Shown here in pieces: positions 9,708-18,019 of a stretch of DNA of 64,000 nt. How positions within the stretch are numbered: the stretch's first letter is position 1; the number at the start of each line of letters is the position of its first letter. A model generated the notes under the pieces. That model was not told the origin of the DNA, did not search any database, and saw only the letters and a program-made list of their open reading frames with translations. The position numbers were made by a program, and so were the translations under genes. This DNA comes from Litorimonas sp964565335 (GTDB lineage: Bacteria; Pseudomonadota; Alphaproteobacteria; Caulobacterales; Maricaulaceae): positions 30,143 through 94,142 of the forward strand of contig CAZMEN010000002.1 in the NCBI GenBank assembly GCA_964565335.1, read 5' to 3'.

Positions 9708-10406
9708 ATGAAGCCTTATGTTTTAATCGTTGAAGACGAAGACGCGCTATCGACTCTACTCGAATATAATTTCTCCAAAGAAGGGTATGACACAGCGATT
9801 GCCGAAGATGGCGAAGAAGCGCTACTTATGGCCGATGAACGCACACCGGATTTGATTCTTCTCGATTGGATGCTGCCTAAGCTCTCCGGCGTCGAAGTTT
9901 GCCGCCGCCTACGCCGCAAAAAGAAAACAGCCCGGACACCTGTAATTATGTTAACCGCGCGCGGTGATGAAACGGATAAAATTACTGGGCTGGATTACGG
10001 CGCAGATGATTATTTAGTGAAGCCTTTCTCCATGCCCGAGCTTTTTGCTCGGACGCGCTCTCTACTTCGGCGAGCCAAGCCAGCACTTCTGCAAGACGTG
10101 ATTATTCAGGGCGATATCGAAGTTGATATGCAGGCCTTCCGCGTCAAACGCGGTGATAAAATCATTCACCTTGGCCCGACGGAATTTCGTTTGTTAGAGC
10201 ATTTCATCAAAAACCCGGGACGGGTTTTCTCGCGAGAGCAATTACTGGACACCGTCTGGGGTCGTGATGTTTATGTCGAAGCCCGCACCGTGGATGTCCA
10301 CATCGGACGCCTTCGCAAAGCACTCGGCGCGCCGAAACTGCCCGACCCAATTAGAACGGTCCGCTCTGCCGGATATGCGTTCGAGCCTAAGGCAACAGCC
10401 TCTTAA
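9708..10406 (+). CDS. phoB: Phosphate-regulon response regulator PhoB
   Basis: This 232-residue OmpR/PhoB-type regulator has a receiver domain with the acidic pair in IVEDED, phospho-acceptor Asp53 (LLDWMLP) and the KPFSMPEL lysine. A C-terminal winged helix follows, with the recognition region RTVDVHIGRLRKAL. It activates phosphate-starvation genes through PHO boxes, including, by inference, those upstream of phoU. It begins 26 bp after phoU, with an AGAGAG-type ribosome site. It converges on the aminotransferase gene with only 27 bp between stops, and no terminator is seen there. Confidence 0.94.
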   Translation: MKPYVLIVEDEDALSTLLEYNFSKEGYDTAIAEDGEEALLMADERTPDLILLDWMLPKLSGVEVCRRLRRKKKTARTPVIMLTARGDETDKITGLDYGADDYLVKPFSMPELFARTRSLLRRAKPALLQDVIIQGDIEVDMQAFRVKRGDKIIHLGPTEFRLLEHFIKNPGRVFSREQLLDTVWGRDVYVEARTVDVHIGRLRKALGAPKLPDPIRTVRSAGYAFEPKATAS

Positions 10407-10433
10407 TCTAAGCCAGCACCACCCATGAGGCCG

Positions 10434-11627
10434 TTAAAGTACGTCCAACACGGCTTTCGCTAAGCGTGGGATATTATCTGAATTTGCGCCAGCGATATTA
10501 ATGCGTCCGGAATTCGTCATATAAACAGAATGGTCATTTCGGAGCGCCTCGGCTTGTTCTTTAGAGACAGGCAGGGTTGAAAACATGCCATTTTGATTTT
10601 TCACAGCATTCGCCATCACTTCGGAGCCTTGGACAGATAACGCCGCCGAGAGTTGACGCCGCAAGTCGAGCATACGGTTGCGCATCGCGTCGAGTTCCTC
10701 AATCCACAGGGCCTTTAAAGCCTCATCACCGAGAATTTTTGCCACCAGAGCCGCGCCGTGATCAGGCGGCATGGAAATGATTTTGCGTTGAATCGCCCCA
10801 AGCTGGCTCTGAGCAATCTTCGCTGCGTCCTGATCTTTCGTAACAACCGCAATCAAACCCACACGCTCGCGGTATAAGCCAAAGTTTTTGGAACAACTCG
10901 CCGCAACCAAAGCTTCTGGACAATTGGCGAGCACTTTATGCAAGCCGTAAACATCTTCTTTCATGCCGCGTCCAAGACCAAAATAGGCCAAGTCCACGAA
11001 AGGCGTCAAAGAGCGCTCGACCATGAAGTCAACCATGAAATCCCATTGATCTTTGGAAAAGTCAGCACCCGTCGGGTTGTGACAACAGCCGTGGAGCAAA
11101 ACGACATCGCCGGCTTTCGCATTGGCGCGCAGATAATCAATCATATCGTCGAAATCTACGCCCAGTGTCTCGCGGTTATAGTAAGGATAATTTTCCATTT
11201 TCAGCCCGGCAGAACTGATAAGAGGCGTGTGATTAGCCCAAGTCGGTGTACTGACCCAAACAGTCGCATCCGGCGCGGCGGATTTGATGACTTCCGCGCC
11301 AAGACGCAAAGCCCCTGAACCGCCGCCTGCCTGCGCCGTTGCCACGCGGCCCTCGGTAATAACAGGGTTATCCGCGCCGAACATCATGGCAATCATGGCC
11401 TCGCGAAAATCAGCGCGCCCAACCGTGGAGACATAAGTCTTAGTCTGCTCTTCAGCCCACCATTCTTGTTCGGCTTGCTTGACGGCTTTCATCACCGTGG
11501 TTTGTCCGGCCTCATTCTTGTAAACTCCTACGCCCAAATCAATTTTATTGGGGTTCGTGTCCGCTTTGCAAGCTTCCATAAGTGCCATAATGGCGTCAGG
11601 GGCACGGGGTACGAGATATTCAAACAT
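10434..11627 (-). CDS. Aspartate/aromatic aminotransferase (class I, PLP)
   Basis: This 397-residue enzyme has the class I fold: the LGVGVYKNEAGQ N-terminal motif, the TWANH substrate/cofactor segment, HGCCHNPTGAD, and the PLP lysine in SCSKNFGLYRERVG. This subgroup (AspC/TyrB type) moves amino groups between aspartate or aromatic amino acids and 2-oxoglutarate in the cytoplasm. Sequence alone does not separate aspartate from aromatic preference, so no symbol is given. It is monocistronic and transcribed toward phoB. A 207-bp region separates it from the divergent AGCS symporter. Confidence 0.9.
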   Translation of the reverse strand: MFEYLVPRAPDAIMALMEACKADTNPNKIDLGVGVYKNEAGQTTVMKAVKQAEQEWWAEEQTKTYVSTVGRADFREAMIAMMFGADNPVITEGRVATAQAGGGSGALRLGAEVIKSAAPDATVWVSTPTWANHTPLISSAGLKMENYPYYNRETLGVDFDDMIDYLRANAKAGDVVLLHGCCHNPTGADFSKDQWDFMVDFMVERSLTPFVDLAYFGLGRGMKEDVYGLHKVLANCPEALVAASCSKNFGLYRERVGLIAVVTKDQDAAKIAQSQLGAIQRKIISMPPDHGAALVAKILGDEALKALWIEELDAMRNRMLDLRRQLSAALSVQGSEVMANAVKNQNGMFSTLPVSKEQAEALRNDHSVYMTNSGRINIAGANSDNIPRLAKAVLDVL

Positions 11628-11834
11628 AAGAGTCTTCCCTCAACAGACAGCCTGCTGCGCTAAGTTCAAGATTTGTGCGTACAGCACTGGCTATTCATTT
11701 TAAAGTCAGCAATCGCAACTTACCCCCGAAGAAAGACATTTTTTTATTTGTCATGGCCCAATTGCCTCCCCTATGGTCGCCCAAACATAAAATTTGTGCC
11801 TTCGAGATAAGAGGGTGTTCGGGAGATTACACGG

Positions 11835-13325
11835 ATGGAAACATTTAACGAGTGGATGACGTTACTAAATGGCTGGGTTTGGGGCTCTGCCGAAATGGTT
11901 TTGTCCCCTATGATGATTTTGCTCTTAGGTGTTGGGGCGTTCTTGACCGTGGGCTTACGGTTTTTGTCGATTGTAAAAGTCGGCTACGGATTTAAACAAC
12001 TTTTCAAAAAACGGTCTGGCGAAGCTGAAGAGGGTGATGTCTCCCCTTTCGCAGCGCTGATGACGGCATTGTCTTCGACAGTCGGGACAGGGAATATCGC
12101 GGGTGTGGCGGCTGCTATCGCTATTGGCGGTCCCGGTGCGGTATTCTGGATGTGGGTTACGGCTATTCTGGGTACGGCAACGAAATTCTCGGAAGGTGTT
12201 TTGGCGGTGCGTTACCGCGAGATTGACGCAAACGGGAATCGCGTCGGCGGGCCGATGTATTATATCAAAAACGGATTAGGGCCGAAATTCATGTGGCTTG
12301 CCATGGCCTTTGCTCTTTTCGGTATCATTGGCTCACTTTCAACTGGGAACGCCGTGCAGGCCAACTCCATCGCGGATGCCTTACAAAGCCAGTATAATTT
12401 TGACCCGCGCATTGTCGCCGTTGTTTTGTCACTCTTAGTGGCGGGCGTCATCTTTGGCGGCATTAAACGCATTGGCGCCGTTGCCTCGCGCCTCGTGCCT
12501 TTTATGGCGGTTCTCTATATTGTCGCGGCTCTCGTAGTCATTGCCGCCAATATCGGAAATGTTCCGGCCGCGTTTAGCCTGATTTTCAAAGGGGCGTTCG
12601 GCGCGCAAGAAGCCGGTACAGGCATTACCATTGGCTTGATGATGCTCGCCATGCAAAAAGGAGTCGCCCGCGGCCTATTCTCAAATGAGGCTGGACAAGG
12701 TTCAGCGCCGATTGCTCATGCGGCGGCGCAAAATAATGACCCCGTCAATCAAGGCATGATTGCGATGCTCGGGACGATTATTGATACGCTCATCATCTGT
12801 ACTATCACAGCTTTGGTTATCCTAACCTCGGGTGTCATGACGACGGATTGCTTGGCCAGCCCCGCTATTTTAGAAATGCTCAAAAGCGGCTCAACTCCCG
12901 CCGGGTGCGAAATCGGCGTCCCGCTGACAGCGCAGGCCTTTGATTCCGTATTGGTCGGCTTTGGCGGTCACATCGTCACAATCTGTTTGGCTATCTTTGC
13001 CTTCACAACAATTATCGGTTGGTCTTATTACGGCGAACGCTGCGCGGCCTTTATCTTTAAAGAGCGCGCTATTCCGGTCTTCCGTGTCTTCTGGATTTTG
13101 GCTGTTTTCGCCTCGACCTTTGCCCTGTCATTTGAAACAGGGGGAGACAATATGGTTGTAGCAACGTTCTGGTTAATTGCGGATAGTTTGACGGGCCTCA
13201 TGGCTGCGCCGAACCTGATTGCCCTAATATTGCTGTCTCCGGTCGTATTCAAACTGGCAAAAGATTATTTCGATAAAGAAAAAATCGCCAATGACGGTTT
13301 GATTGACCAGGATGATTTGAAGTAA
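11835..13325 (+). CDS. Alanine/glycine:cation symporter (AGCS family)
   Basis: This 496-residue polytopic membrane protein has roughly 10-11 hydrophobic helices. Family motifs include FAALMTALSSTVGTGNIAGV near residue 75, GPGAVFWMWVTAILGTATKFSE, and GLFSNEAGQGSAPIAHAAA near 280. AGCS proteins import alanine or glycine with sodium. Its pairing with the divergently transcribed aminotransferase suggests a shared amino-acid role, but that is inference. A strong intrinsic terminator follows at 13353-13378. Confidence 0.93.
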   Translation: METFNEWMTLLNGWVWGSAEMVLSPMMILLLGVGAFLTVGLRFLSIVKVGYGFKQLFKKRSGEAEEGDVSPFAALMTALSSTVGTGNIAGVAAAIAIGGPGAVFWMWVTAILGTATKFSEGVLAVRYREIDANGNRVGGPMYYIKNGLGPKFMWLAMAFALFGIIGSLSTGNAVQANSIADALQSQYNFDPRIVAVVLSLLVAGVIFGGIKRIGAVASRLVPFMAVLYIVAALVVIAANIGNVPAAFSLIFKGAFGAQEAGTGITIGLMMLAMQKGVARGLFSNEAGQGSAPIAHAAAQNNDPVNQGMIAMLGTIIDTLIICTITALVILTSGVMTTDCLASPAILEMLKSGSTPAGCEIGVPLTAQAFDSVLVGFGGHIVTICLAIFAFTTIIGWSYYGERCAAFIFKERAIPVFRVFWILAVFASTFALSFETGGDNMVVATFWLIADSLTGLMAAPNLIALILLSPVVFKLAKDYFDKEKIANDGLIDQDDLK

Positions 13326-13352
13326 ATCGCCTGAGACATGTAAAATTGAAAG

Positions 13353-13378
13353 CCCCGACACCGTGTCGGGGTTTTTTT
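13353..13378 (+). terminator. Rho-independent terminator of the AGCS symporter gene
   Basis: An 8-bp GC stem (CCCCGACA / TGTCGGGG, 3-nt loop) is followed by seven T residues, 27 bp after the symporter stop. It insulates the symporter from chpT. Confidence 0.93.
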
Positions 13379-13460
13379 ATTTGTTCATTTGAGCAAATCA
13401 TTCCAAAAGACTTTTAAAGCCTAATACGCCATACAAACGCTGAAACGAAAAAGGTAAGCC

Positions 13461-14108
13461 ATGAGTGAAGCCGTTATCAAATTAACACCGTCTACCCTCG
13501 CCGCCCTAATGTGTTCGCGGGTCTGCCATGACCTCATAAACCCGGTTGGTATGGTCAATACGGGCCTCGAAGTACTCAGCGATCAATCCAATACCGATAT
13601 GCATGAAGACGCAATTGACCTTATCCGTACGTCCTCGCGCCAAGCCAATGCCAAGCTAAACTTTCTGCGCGACGCTTTCGGGGCGGCAGGCTCATCACCG
13701 GGTGTAATCCCCCTGGATGACGTAAAGAAGAAAACCGAGGCGATGTATCAAGACGGCAAAGCCACATTTGTTTGGAATCTCTCCAGTGACGGTCTACCGA
13801 AAGGCCAATCGCGCCTTTTAATGAACCTTGCTATGCTGGCCGTAAATACTATCCCGCGCGGCGGTGACATAACCATAACGGAAACGGGCCAAGGCGAAAA
13901 TATGCAGCTTAAATGCGTAGGCCGCCGCGCTAACCTGGATCCCAAGGTCGAAACCGCTCTGTCTGGCAAAGCGCCTGAAGACGGATTTGACGGCCGCACC
14001 ATTCAACCCTTCTACACGGGCATGATTGCACGGGAACTTCAAAGCACGATAGACGTTGCGGCTGACGAAGATAGCGTGACATTCAAGGTAAGCCCCGCCC
14101 AAGGCTAA
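13461..14108 (+). CDS. chpT: Histidine phosphotransferase ChpT
   Basis: ChpT is the dimeric phosphotransferase that relays phosphate from CckA to CtrA and CpdR in the alphaproteobacterial cell cycle. The 215-residue protein carries the helix with the phospho-acceptor His23 (MCSRVCHDLINPVGMVNTGL), as in known ChpT proteins. A degenerate ATPase-like C-terminal domain without nucleotide-binding boxes follows. It begins 135 bp after the symporter stop, past a terminator, so it has its own promoter. The next three genes on the strand are two-component/chemotaxis-like. No cckA, ctrA or cpdR is in the window. Confidence 0.92.
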   Translation: MSEAVIKLTPSTLAALMCSRVCHDLINPVGMVNTGLEVLSDQSNTDMHEDAIDLIRTSSRQANAKLNFLRDAFGAAGSSPGVIPLDDVKKKTEAMYQDGKATFVWNLSSDGLPKGQSRLLMNLAMLAVNTIPRGGDITITETGQGENMQLKCVGRRANLDPKVETALSGKAPEDGFDGRTIQPFYTGMIARELQSTIDVAADEDSVTFKVSPAQG

Positions 14109-14239
14109 GGCACGTCGCACTCAAAATCGCGACTTCAAGCCTCACACAAACAATAAAAACTTTCACCCGCTTTAGTCCGTCTTAACCCTTTCTGGGCATA
14201 TATCTTTAAGGCGTTCGACTCGTTTCCTTCGCCTTTAGG

Positions 14240-15445
14240 ATGAAAACGAATTCGGATCAGCACTTTATGGGTGACAGTACCAAACAGGCACGCACTTTTA
14301 TGCGCCAATGTCACACGGCCCTTGCCGCGCTGACGCAGGACAGTGTCGTTGCTAAATCAAATGCTCAAGCGCCTGCCAACGAAGCAGAAATGGCTGCCCC
14401 AAAACCTTGCCCTCACGAAACAGCCCAAGCCTTGGCCGACGTTCAATCTGCGGCTAAACTCAACAATGCCCGCGCTATTTACCGCGCCGCGCAAACAACG
14501 CTAGACGCGCTGAATGCAGCCAAAACAATTACTCCGCATATATCGTCCCTTGCCAGCCTGATTGCCCAATATGAAGAAGGGTTGATTGAGCTTGAGGGCC
14601 TCGAAGAAGAAGCCGCTCAAAAAGCAAAAACCCCCAATAACGATCTACCCGTCAATGAGGCCAGCCCAGACGTCAATATTATTCCAATTGAGTTTTCCGG
14701 CGAAGCCCGTCAGGCCCGCGCCATAGACGCACTATCGTCGAGCTTACAACACGCTAATGATTCAGAGCATCCGGCCTTGTCCAAACTTCTGGCCCTTTCG
14801 ACGGCCCAAACAACAAAAACATCAGACACAAAAGAATCTTTGGAAACATCAGACCTACCAGAAGTGGATTCAGTATTGCCATCCGCTCCGGCCCCAATCG
14901 AAGCGATTAAAGCGGAAGGTAGAGTAATCGCCGCAGAGAGCTTTATAAGCGAAATCATCCAGTTCGGCCTGACCCAAGCGCGGCAACAAAATCTGACCCT
15001 CAGTTTATCCTATGATGTCAGCAATTTATCCCTAGGCACAGAAGACGCGCTCTCAGTGCAAACCCGTCTGGAATATTGGATTGGGCATTTAGTCACCCAC
15101 CTCGCCGCTAATCAGGACGCTGACTCTCTGGCGCATATCGATATTGGTTATGAGAACAAAACATTGCGTTTACTGGCCAATACGGCCCCGTTTCCGCAAT
15201 CGGTTTTAGACACCGCCTCTGACAACGCCACTATACATCAAAACGAAAATGCTCTGACGGGGCATTTGGAATTGGTTTTATCAGAGCTGTTCTCTCAAAA
15301 CGCTGAGAAAGCCGCGGCTCTCTCACCCGCTAAACTTCCCGTCGAAGAAGGTATTGGCGCGCGCTTAAGCGCATTGATGGAAACGGATATCAGTGACGCT
15401 AACGCGTCCATTATTGCGTTTGAACCTGTGAGGGCCGGATTGTGA
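14240..15445 (+). CDS. Uncharacterised protein, possibly degenerate CheA-like
   Basis: I do not recognise this 401-residue protein with certainty. The N-terminal third is helical (TFMRQCHTALAALTQDS and LNNARAIYRAAQTTLDAL), which could be a phosphotransfer-like bundle. A low-complexity acidic middle follows. The C-terminal third (from about residue 230, AAESFISEIIQFGLTQARQQ) resembles the dimerisation-to-ATPase region of CheA: LEYWIGHLVTHLAAN occupies the place of the N-box helix but lacks the catalytic Asn. Active kinase function is therefore unlikely. The stop overlaps the GTG start of the CheY-like gene by 4 nt, so the two are translationally coupled. A CtrA-half-like TTAACC (14182-14187) and a GANTC site (14217-14221) lie just upstream. 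Confidence 0.6.
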   Translation: MKTNSDQHFMGDSTKQARTFMRQCHTALAALTQDSVVAKSNAQAPANEAEMAAPKPCPHETAQALADVQSAAKLNNARAIYRAAQTTLDALNAAKTITPHISSLASLIAQYEEGLIELEGLEEEAAQKAKTPNNDLPVNEASPDVNIIPIEFSGEARQARAIDALSSSLQHANDSEHPALSKLLALSTAQTTKTSDTKESLETSDLPEVDSVLPSAPAPIEAIKAEGRVIAAESFISEIIQFGLTQARQQNLTLSLSYDVSNLSLGTEDALSVQTRLEYWIGHLVTHLAANQDADSLAHIDIGYENKTLRLLANTAPFPQSVLDTASDNATIHQNENALTGHLELVLSELFSQNAEKAAALSPAKLPVEEGIGARLSALMETDISDANASIIAFEPVRAGL

Positions 15446-15816
15446 GCCAAACAAAAACATGCCTGATTGTGGATGATTCCAAAATGATCCGCCGCGTGGC
15501 CTCCCGTATTGTCAAAGACATGAATTTCAATGTCGAAGAAGCCGGTAACGGAAAAGAAGCCCTACAACTCTGTCAGGGAAACATGCCGGACGCCATCTTA
15601 CTGGATTGGAACATGCCGGTCATGGACGGCTTCGGGTTTTTGAAAGCCCTGCGGGACGAGCCGGAAGGCGATAAGCCCGTCATCGTGTTTTGCACATCAG
15701 AGCGTAGTGTGGACCACATCACCCAAGCCCTCCAATTCGGCGCAAACGAATACATTATGAAGCCGTTCGATTCTGATATTATCGAGAGCAAGTTTCAACT
15801 GGCAGGACTTCTCTAA
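15442..15816 (+). CDS. CheY-like single-domain response regulator
   Basis: This 124-residue stand-alone receiver has the acidic pair Asp11-Asp12 (LIVDDSKMIRR), phospho-acceptor Asp55 (LLDWNMPVMDG), a Thr/Ser switch in FCTSERS, and the conserved Lys in IMKPFD. It has no output domain, so it must act by protein contact. The GTG start overlaps the upstream stop (GTGA), and the CheR-like gene begins 2 bp after its stop. It could receive or drain phosphate from ChpT or another kinase; that partner is inference from position. Confidence 0.92.
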   Translation: MSQTKTCLIVDDSKMIRRVASRIVKDMNFNVEEAGNGKEALQLCQGNMPDAILLDWNMPVMDGFGFLKALRDEPEGDKPVIVFCTSERSVDHITQALQFGANEYIMKPFDSDIIESKFQLAGLL

Positions 15817-15818
15817 GC

Positions 15819-16754
15819 ATGTCGTCCGTGCTGTCACTCAACGCCTCTTATTATGAAGCATTGAAACGGCTAACGCTGGAATTGGCTGGCGTAAATTTGG
15901 GGTCCGACCATGCTTTTCTGGTTGAAACGCGCCTTTCGGCTCTGGCCCGGAAAGAAGGGTTTGAGTCGCTGGATGCATTGGTCGAAGAGTTATTTAAAAC
16001 CGGCCAACCCAAATTAGCCATTCAAGTCGTCTCAGCCCTTCTGGAGCGGGACACGCATTTTAACAAAGACACAAAAAGCTTTTCGTTGTTCACAGATGTA
16101 ATACTGCCTGAGCTTTATGCCGTCAGAGGCGGGGGGCATTTGCGTTTGCTATCTTTCGGCTGCGCCACCGGACAAGAAGCGTATGGTATGGCCATCGCAT
16201 TTGAGCGCGCTCGCAATAACTTTCCAAATTTAAGTCTGGAAATTATTGGTGTCGATTACCCCTCAACCGCTTTGGATCGCGCGCGTCAAGGTCGCTACAC
16301 ACATTTCGAAGTCCAGCGCGGATTATCGGCCCAAGATTTGGTTGATTTTTTCGAGCCTGTGCCCGAACCACAATCAACGGATTGGGTCGTCAAATCATCG
16401 TTGAAAAATTATGTCCGGTTTGAAGACGTTCATCTGCTCTCAAACCTAGGAAAACTGCCGAAATTCCATGGTGTTTTATTTAGAGGCTCCTTGCCACATT
16501 ATTCATCGACGGCGCAACTGCGCGTCTTGCGCGGCTTGGCCTCTTTGGTTTTGCCTCAAGGTTTCCTTTTGCTAGGCACCAATGAAACACTAAATAATTA
16601 CAATTTCGGGTTTGATACTGTGCCAGAAACCAAAGGTCTCTATAAAAAACGTGAAGTGATTGTCGAAGATATCGCGCCCATCGAAGACCCGAATGTTAAA
16701 AAACCAAATGGGCGGACAACCTTTCGCAAGACTGACCCGAAAAAACGAGCCTAA
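15819..16754 (+). CDS. CheR-like SAM-dependent methyltransferase, altered active-site motif
   Basis: The 311-residue protein has the CheR layout: an N-terminal helical domain, the SAM site LSFGCATGQEAYGMAIAFE (about residues 111-129), the GVDYPSTALDRARQG strand and the C-terminal LRGLASLVLPQGFLLLGTNETL. In CheR, the segment after the central strand is normally a RN-V/L-I-Y-F motif. Here it reads FRGSLPHYSS (about 221-230), replacing the Asn and the aromatic ending. Methyltransferase activity on a chemoreceptor is thus doubtful. No receptor, CheW or CheB gene is nearby. It is the last gene of the coupled set after chpT. The C-terminus is a short basic tail. Confidence 0.8.
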   Translation: MSSVLSLNASYYEALKRLTLELAGVNLGSDHAFLVETRLSALARKEGFESLDALVEELFKTGQPKLAIQVVSALLERDTHFNKDTKSFSLFTDVILPELYAVRGGGHLRLLSFGCATGQEAYGMAIAFERARNNFPNLSLEIIGVDYPSTALDRARQGRYTHFEVQRGLSAQDLVDFFEPVPEPQSTDWVVKSSLKNYVRFEDVHLLSNLGKLPKFHGVLFRGSLPHYSSTAQLRVLRGLASLVLPQGFLLLGTNETLNNYNFGFDTVPETKGLYKKREVIVEDIAPIEDPNVKKPNGRTTFRKTDPKKRA

Positions 16755-16965
16755 AGTTGCTTCGCCTTGAAGGGGTCAGCTGACGGCGTCCTTTATTTAC
16801 CTCCTCAAAACTTCCTATACTTAGCTCACTCCAATTCATTTGCCCGTTCGCCATTCAATTCGCCTGTAAGGATGAGGTTGACGAAGTCTCGATTAGACGC
16901 CAAAACGCGCGGCACTTCTCGGGATATTATTGCCCGTCACTTTTGACACTGAAAGCCCCGCCGCC

Positions 16966-18019
16966 ATGGCCGATATTGACAGTTTAAAATCCAAATATGC
17001 CGCGCTTATTTCGGGCGCCGAAGACCTATCCACGTTGGATAACATCCGCGTAGAAGCTCTGGGTAAAAAAGGCGAAGTCAGCCTGAAAATGCGTGAACTC
17101 GGAAAGATGAGCGTCGAGGAGAAAAAGGTCATGGGCCCTGCTCTAAACGGACTTAAAAATGACTTAAATGTTTTGGTCGAAACGAAAAAATCAGAGCTTG
17201 AAAATGCGGCGCTCGAAGCGGCGCTAGCCTCCGAGACAATGGATATGTCTTTGCCACTTCGGCAAACCAAAGGTACGCTCCACCCCGTGCCGCAAGTCAT
17301 GGAAGAAATGGCGGCTATCTTTTCTGATATGGGTTTCTCTGTTGCCGAAGGCCCTGACATCGAGGATGATTTCCATAACTTTACGGCGCTAAACTTCCCG
17401 CCCGGACACCCTGCGCGAGATATGCATGATACATTCTTCATGAGCGCCATTGGCGATGAAGAAAAAAAAGTTCTGCGGACACACACCTCTCCGGTTCAAA
17501 TCCGAACGATGATCAATGAAAACCCGCCGATCCGCATTATCGCGCCCGGCCGGACCTATCGCTGTGACAGNNNNNNNNNNCCATCAGGTCGAAGGCTTGG
17601 TCATCGACAAAGACATTCATATGGGCCACCTCAAAGGGGTGTTAATGGATTTTGTGAGTGCCTTTTTTGAAACAGATGTCGATGTGCAATTCCGCCCGCA
17701 TCATTTCCCTTTCACGGAACCCTCCGCCGAAATGGATGTGCGCTATGAACGCGATGGAGCGGCGATTAAAATTGGCCAAGGCGAGAAATGGATGGAAATC
17801 CTCGGCTGCGGAATGGTGCATCCGAATGTGCTTCGGGCCTGTGGCCTTGACCCAGATGAGTATCAAGGTTTCGCCTTTGGCATGGGCGTCGACCGCCTCG
17901 CCATGCTGAAATACGGCATGCCGGACTTACGCGATATGTTCGCCGCCGATACACGGTGGCTAGGTCACTATGGTTTTGATCCGCTCCTACAAGCTAACCT
18001 CGCAACGGGGCTTTCCTGA
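16966..18019 (+). CDS. pheS: Phenylalanine-tRNA ligase alpha subunit, interrupted by an N gap
   Basis: PheS carries the catalytic core that charges tRNA-Phe in an (alpha-beta)2 complex with PheT. The ATG at 16966 gives MADIDSLKSKYAALI, which fits the family N-terminal coiled coil; an in-frame TTG at 16930 is less likely. Conserved parts include HPVPQVMEEM, DDFHNFTALNFPPGHPARD and GRTYRCD before the gap, and HQVEGLVID, GCGMVHPNVL and GMGVDRLAML after it. Ten N at 17571-17580 shift the reading frame. The missing motif-2 segment (expected SDATHTPMF) would need 24 bases, which restores one 355-residue frame. The gene is therefore probably intact and not a pseudogene. Its stop overlaps the pheT start by 1 nt. 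Confidence 0.93.
17571..17580. other. Assembly gap (10 N) inside pheS
   Basis: A run of ten N lies in the motif-2 region of pheS. The coding frame before the run is 1 and after it is 2. Conservation of the motif implies a true gap near 24 bases, so the length ten is a placeholder. Confidence 0.95.

Noticed and set aside
16775..16784. GTCAGCTGAC palindrome after the CheR-like gene
   Set aside because: Ten bases is within chance expectation, and no terminator or operator context is visible.
17493..17510. GGTTCAAATCC-like tRNA T-arm motif in pheS
   Set aside because: It lies inside the pheS coding frame and no acceptor or D-arm pairs around it.
16930..17670. Two separate pheS-like fragments in different frames
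   Set aside because: The frame change coincides with the ten N; the conserved sequence on both sides is one continuous PheS.
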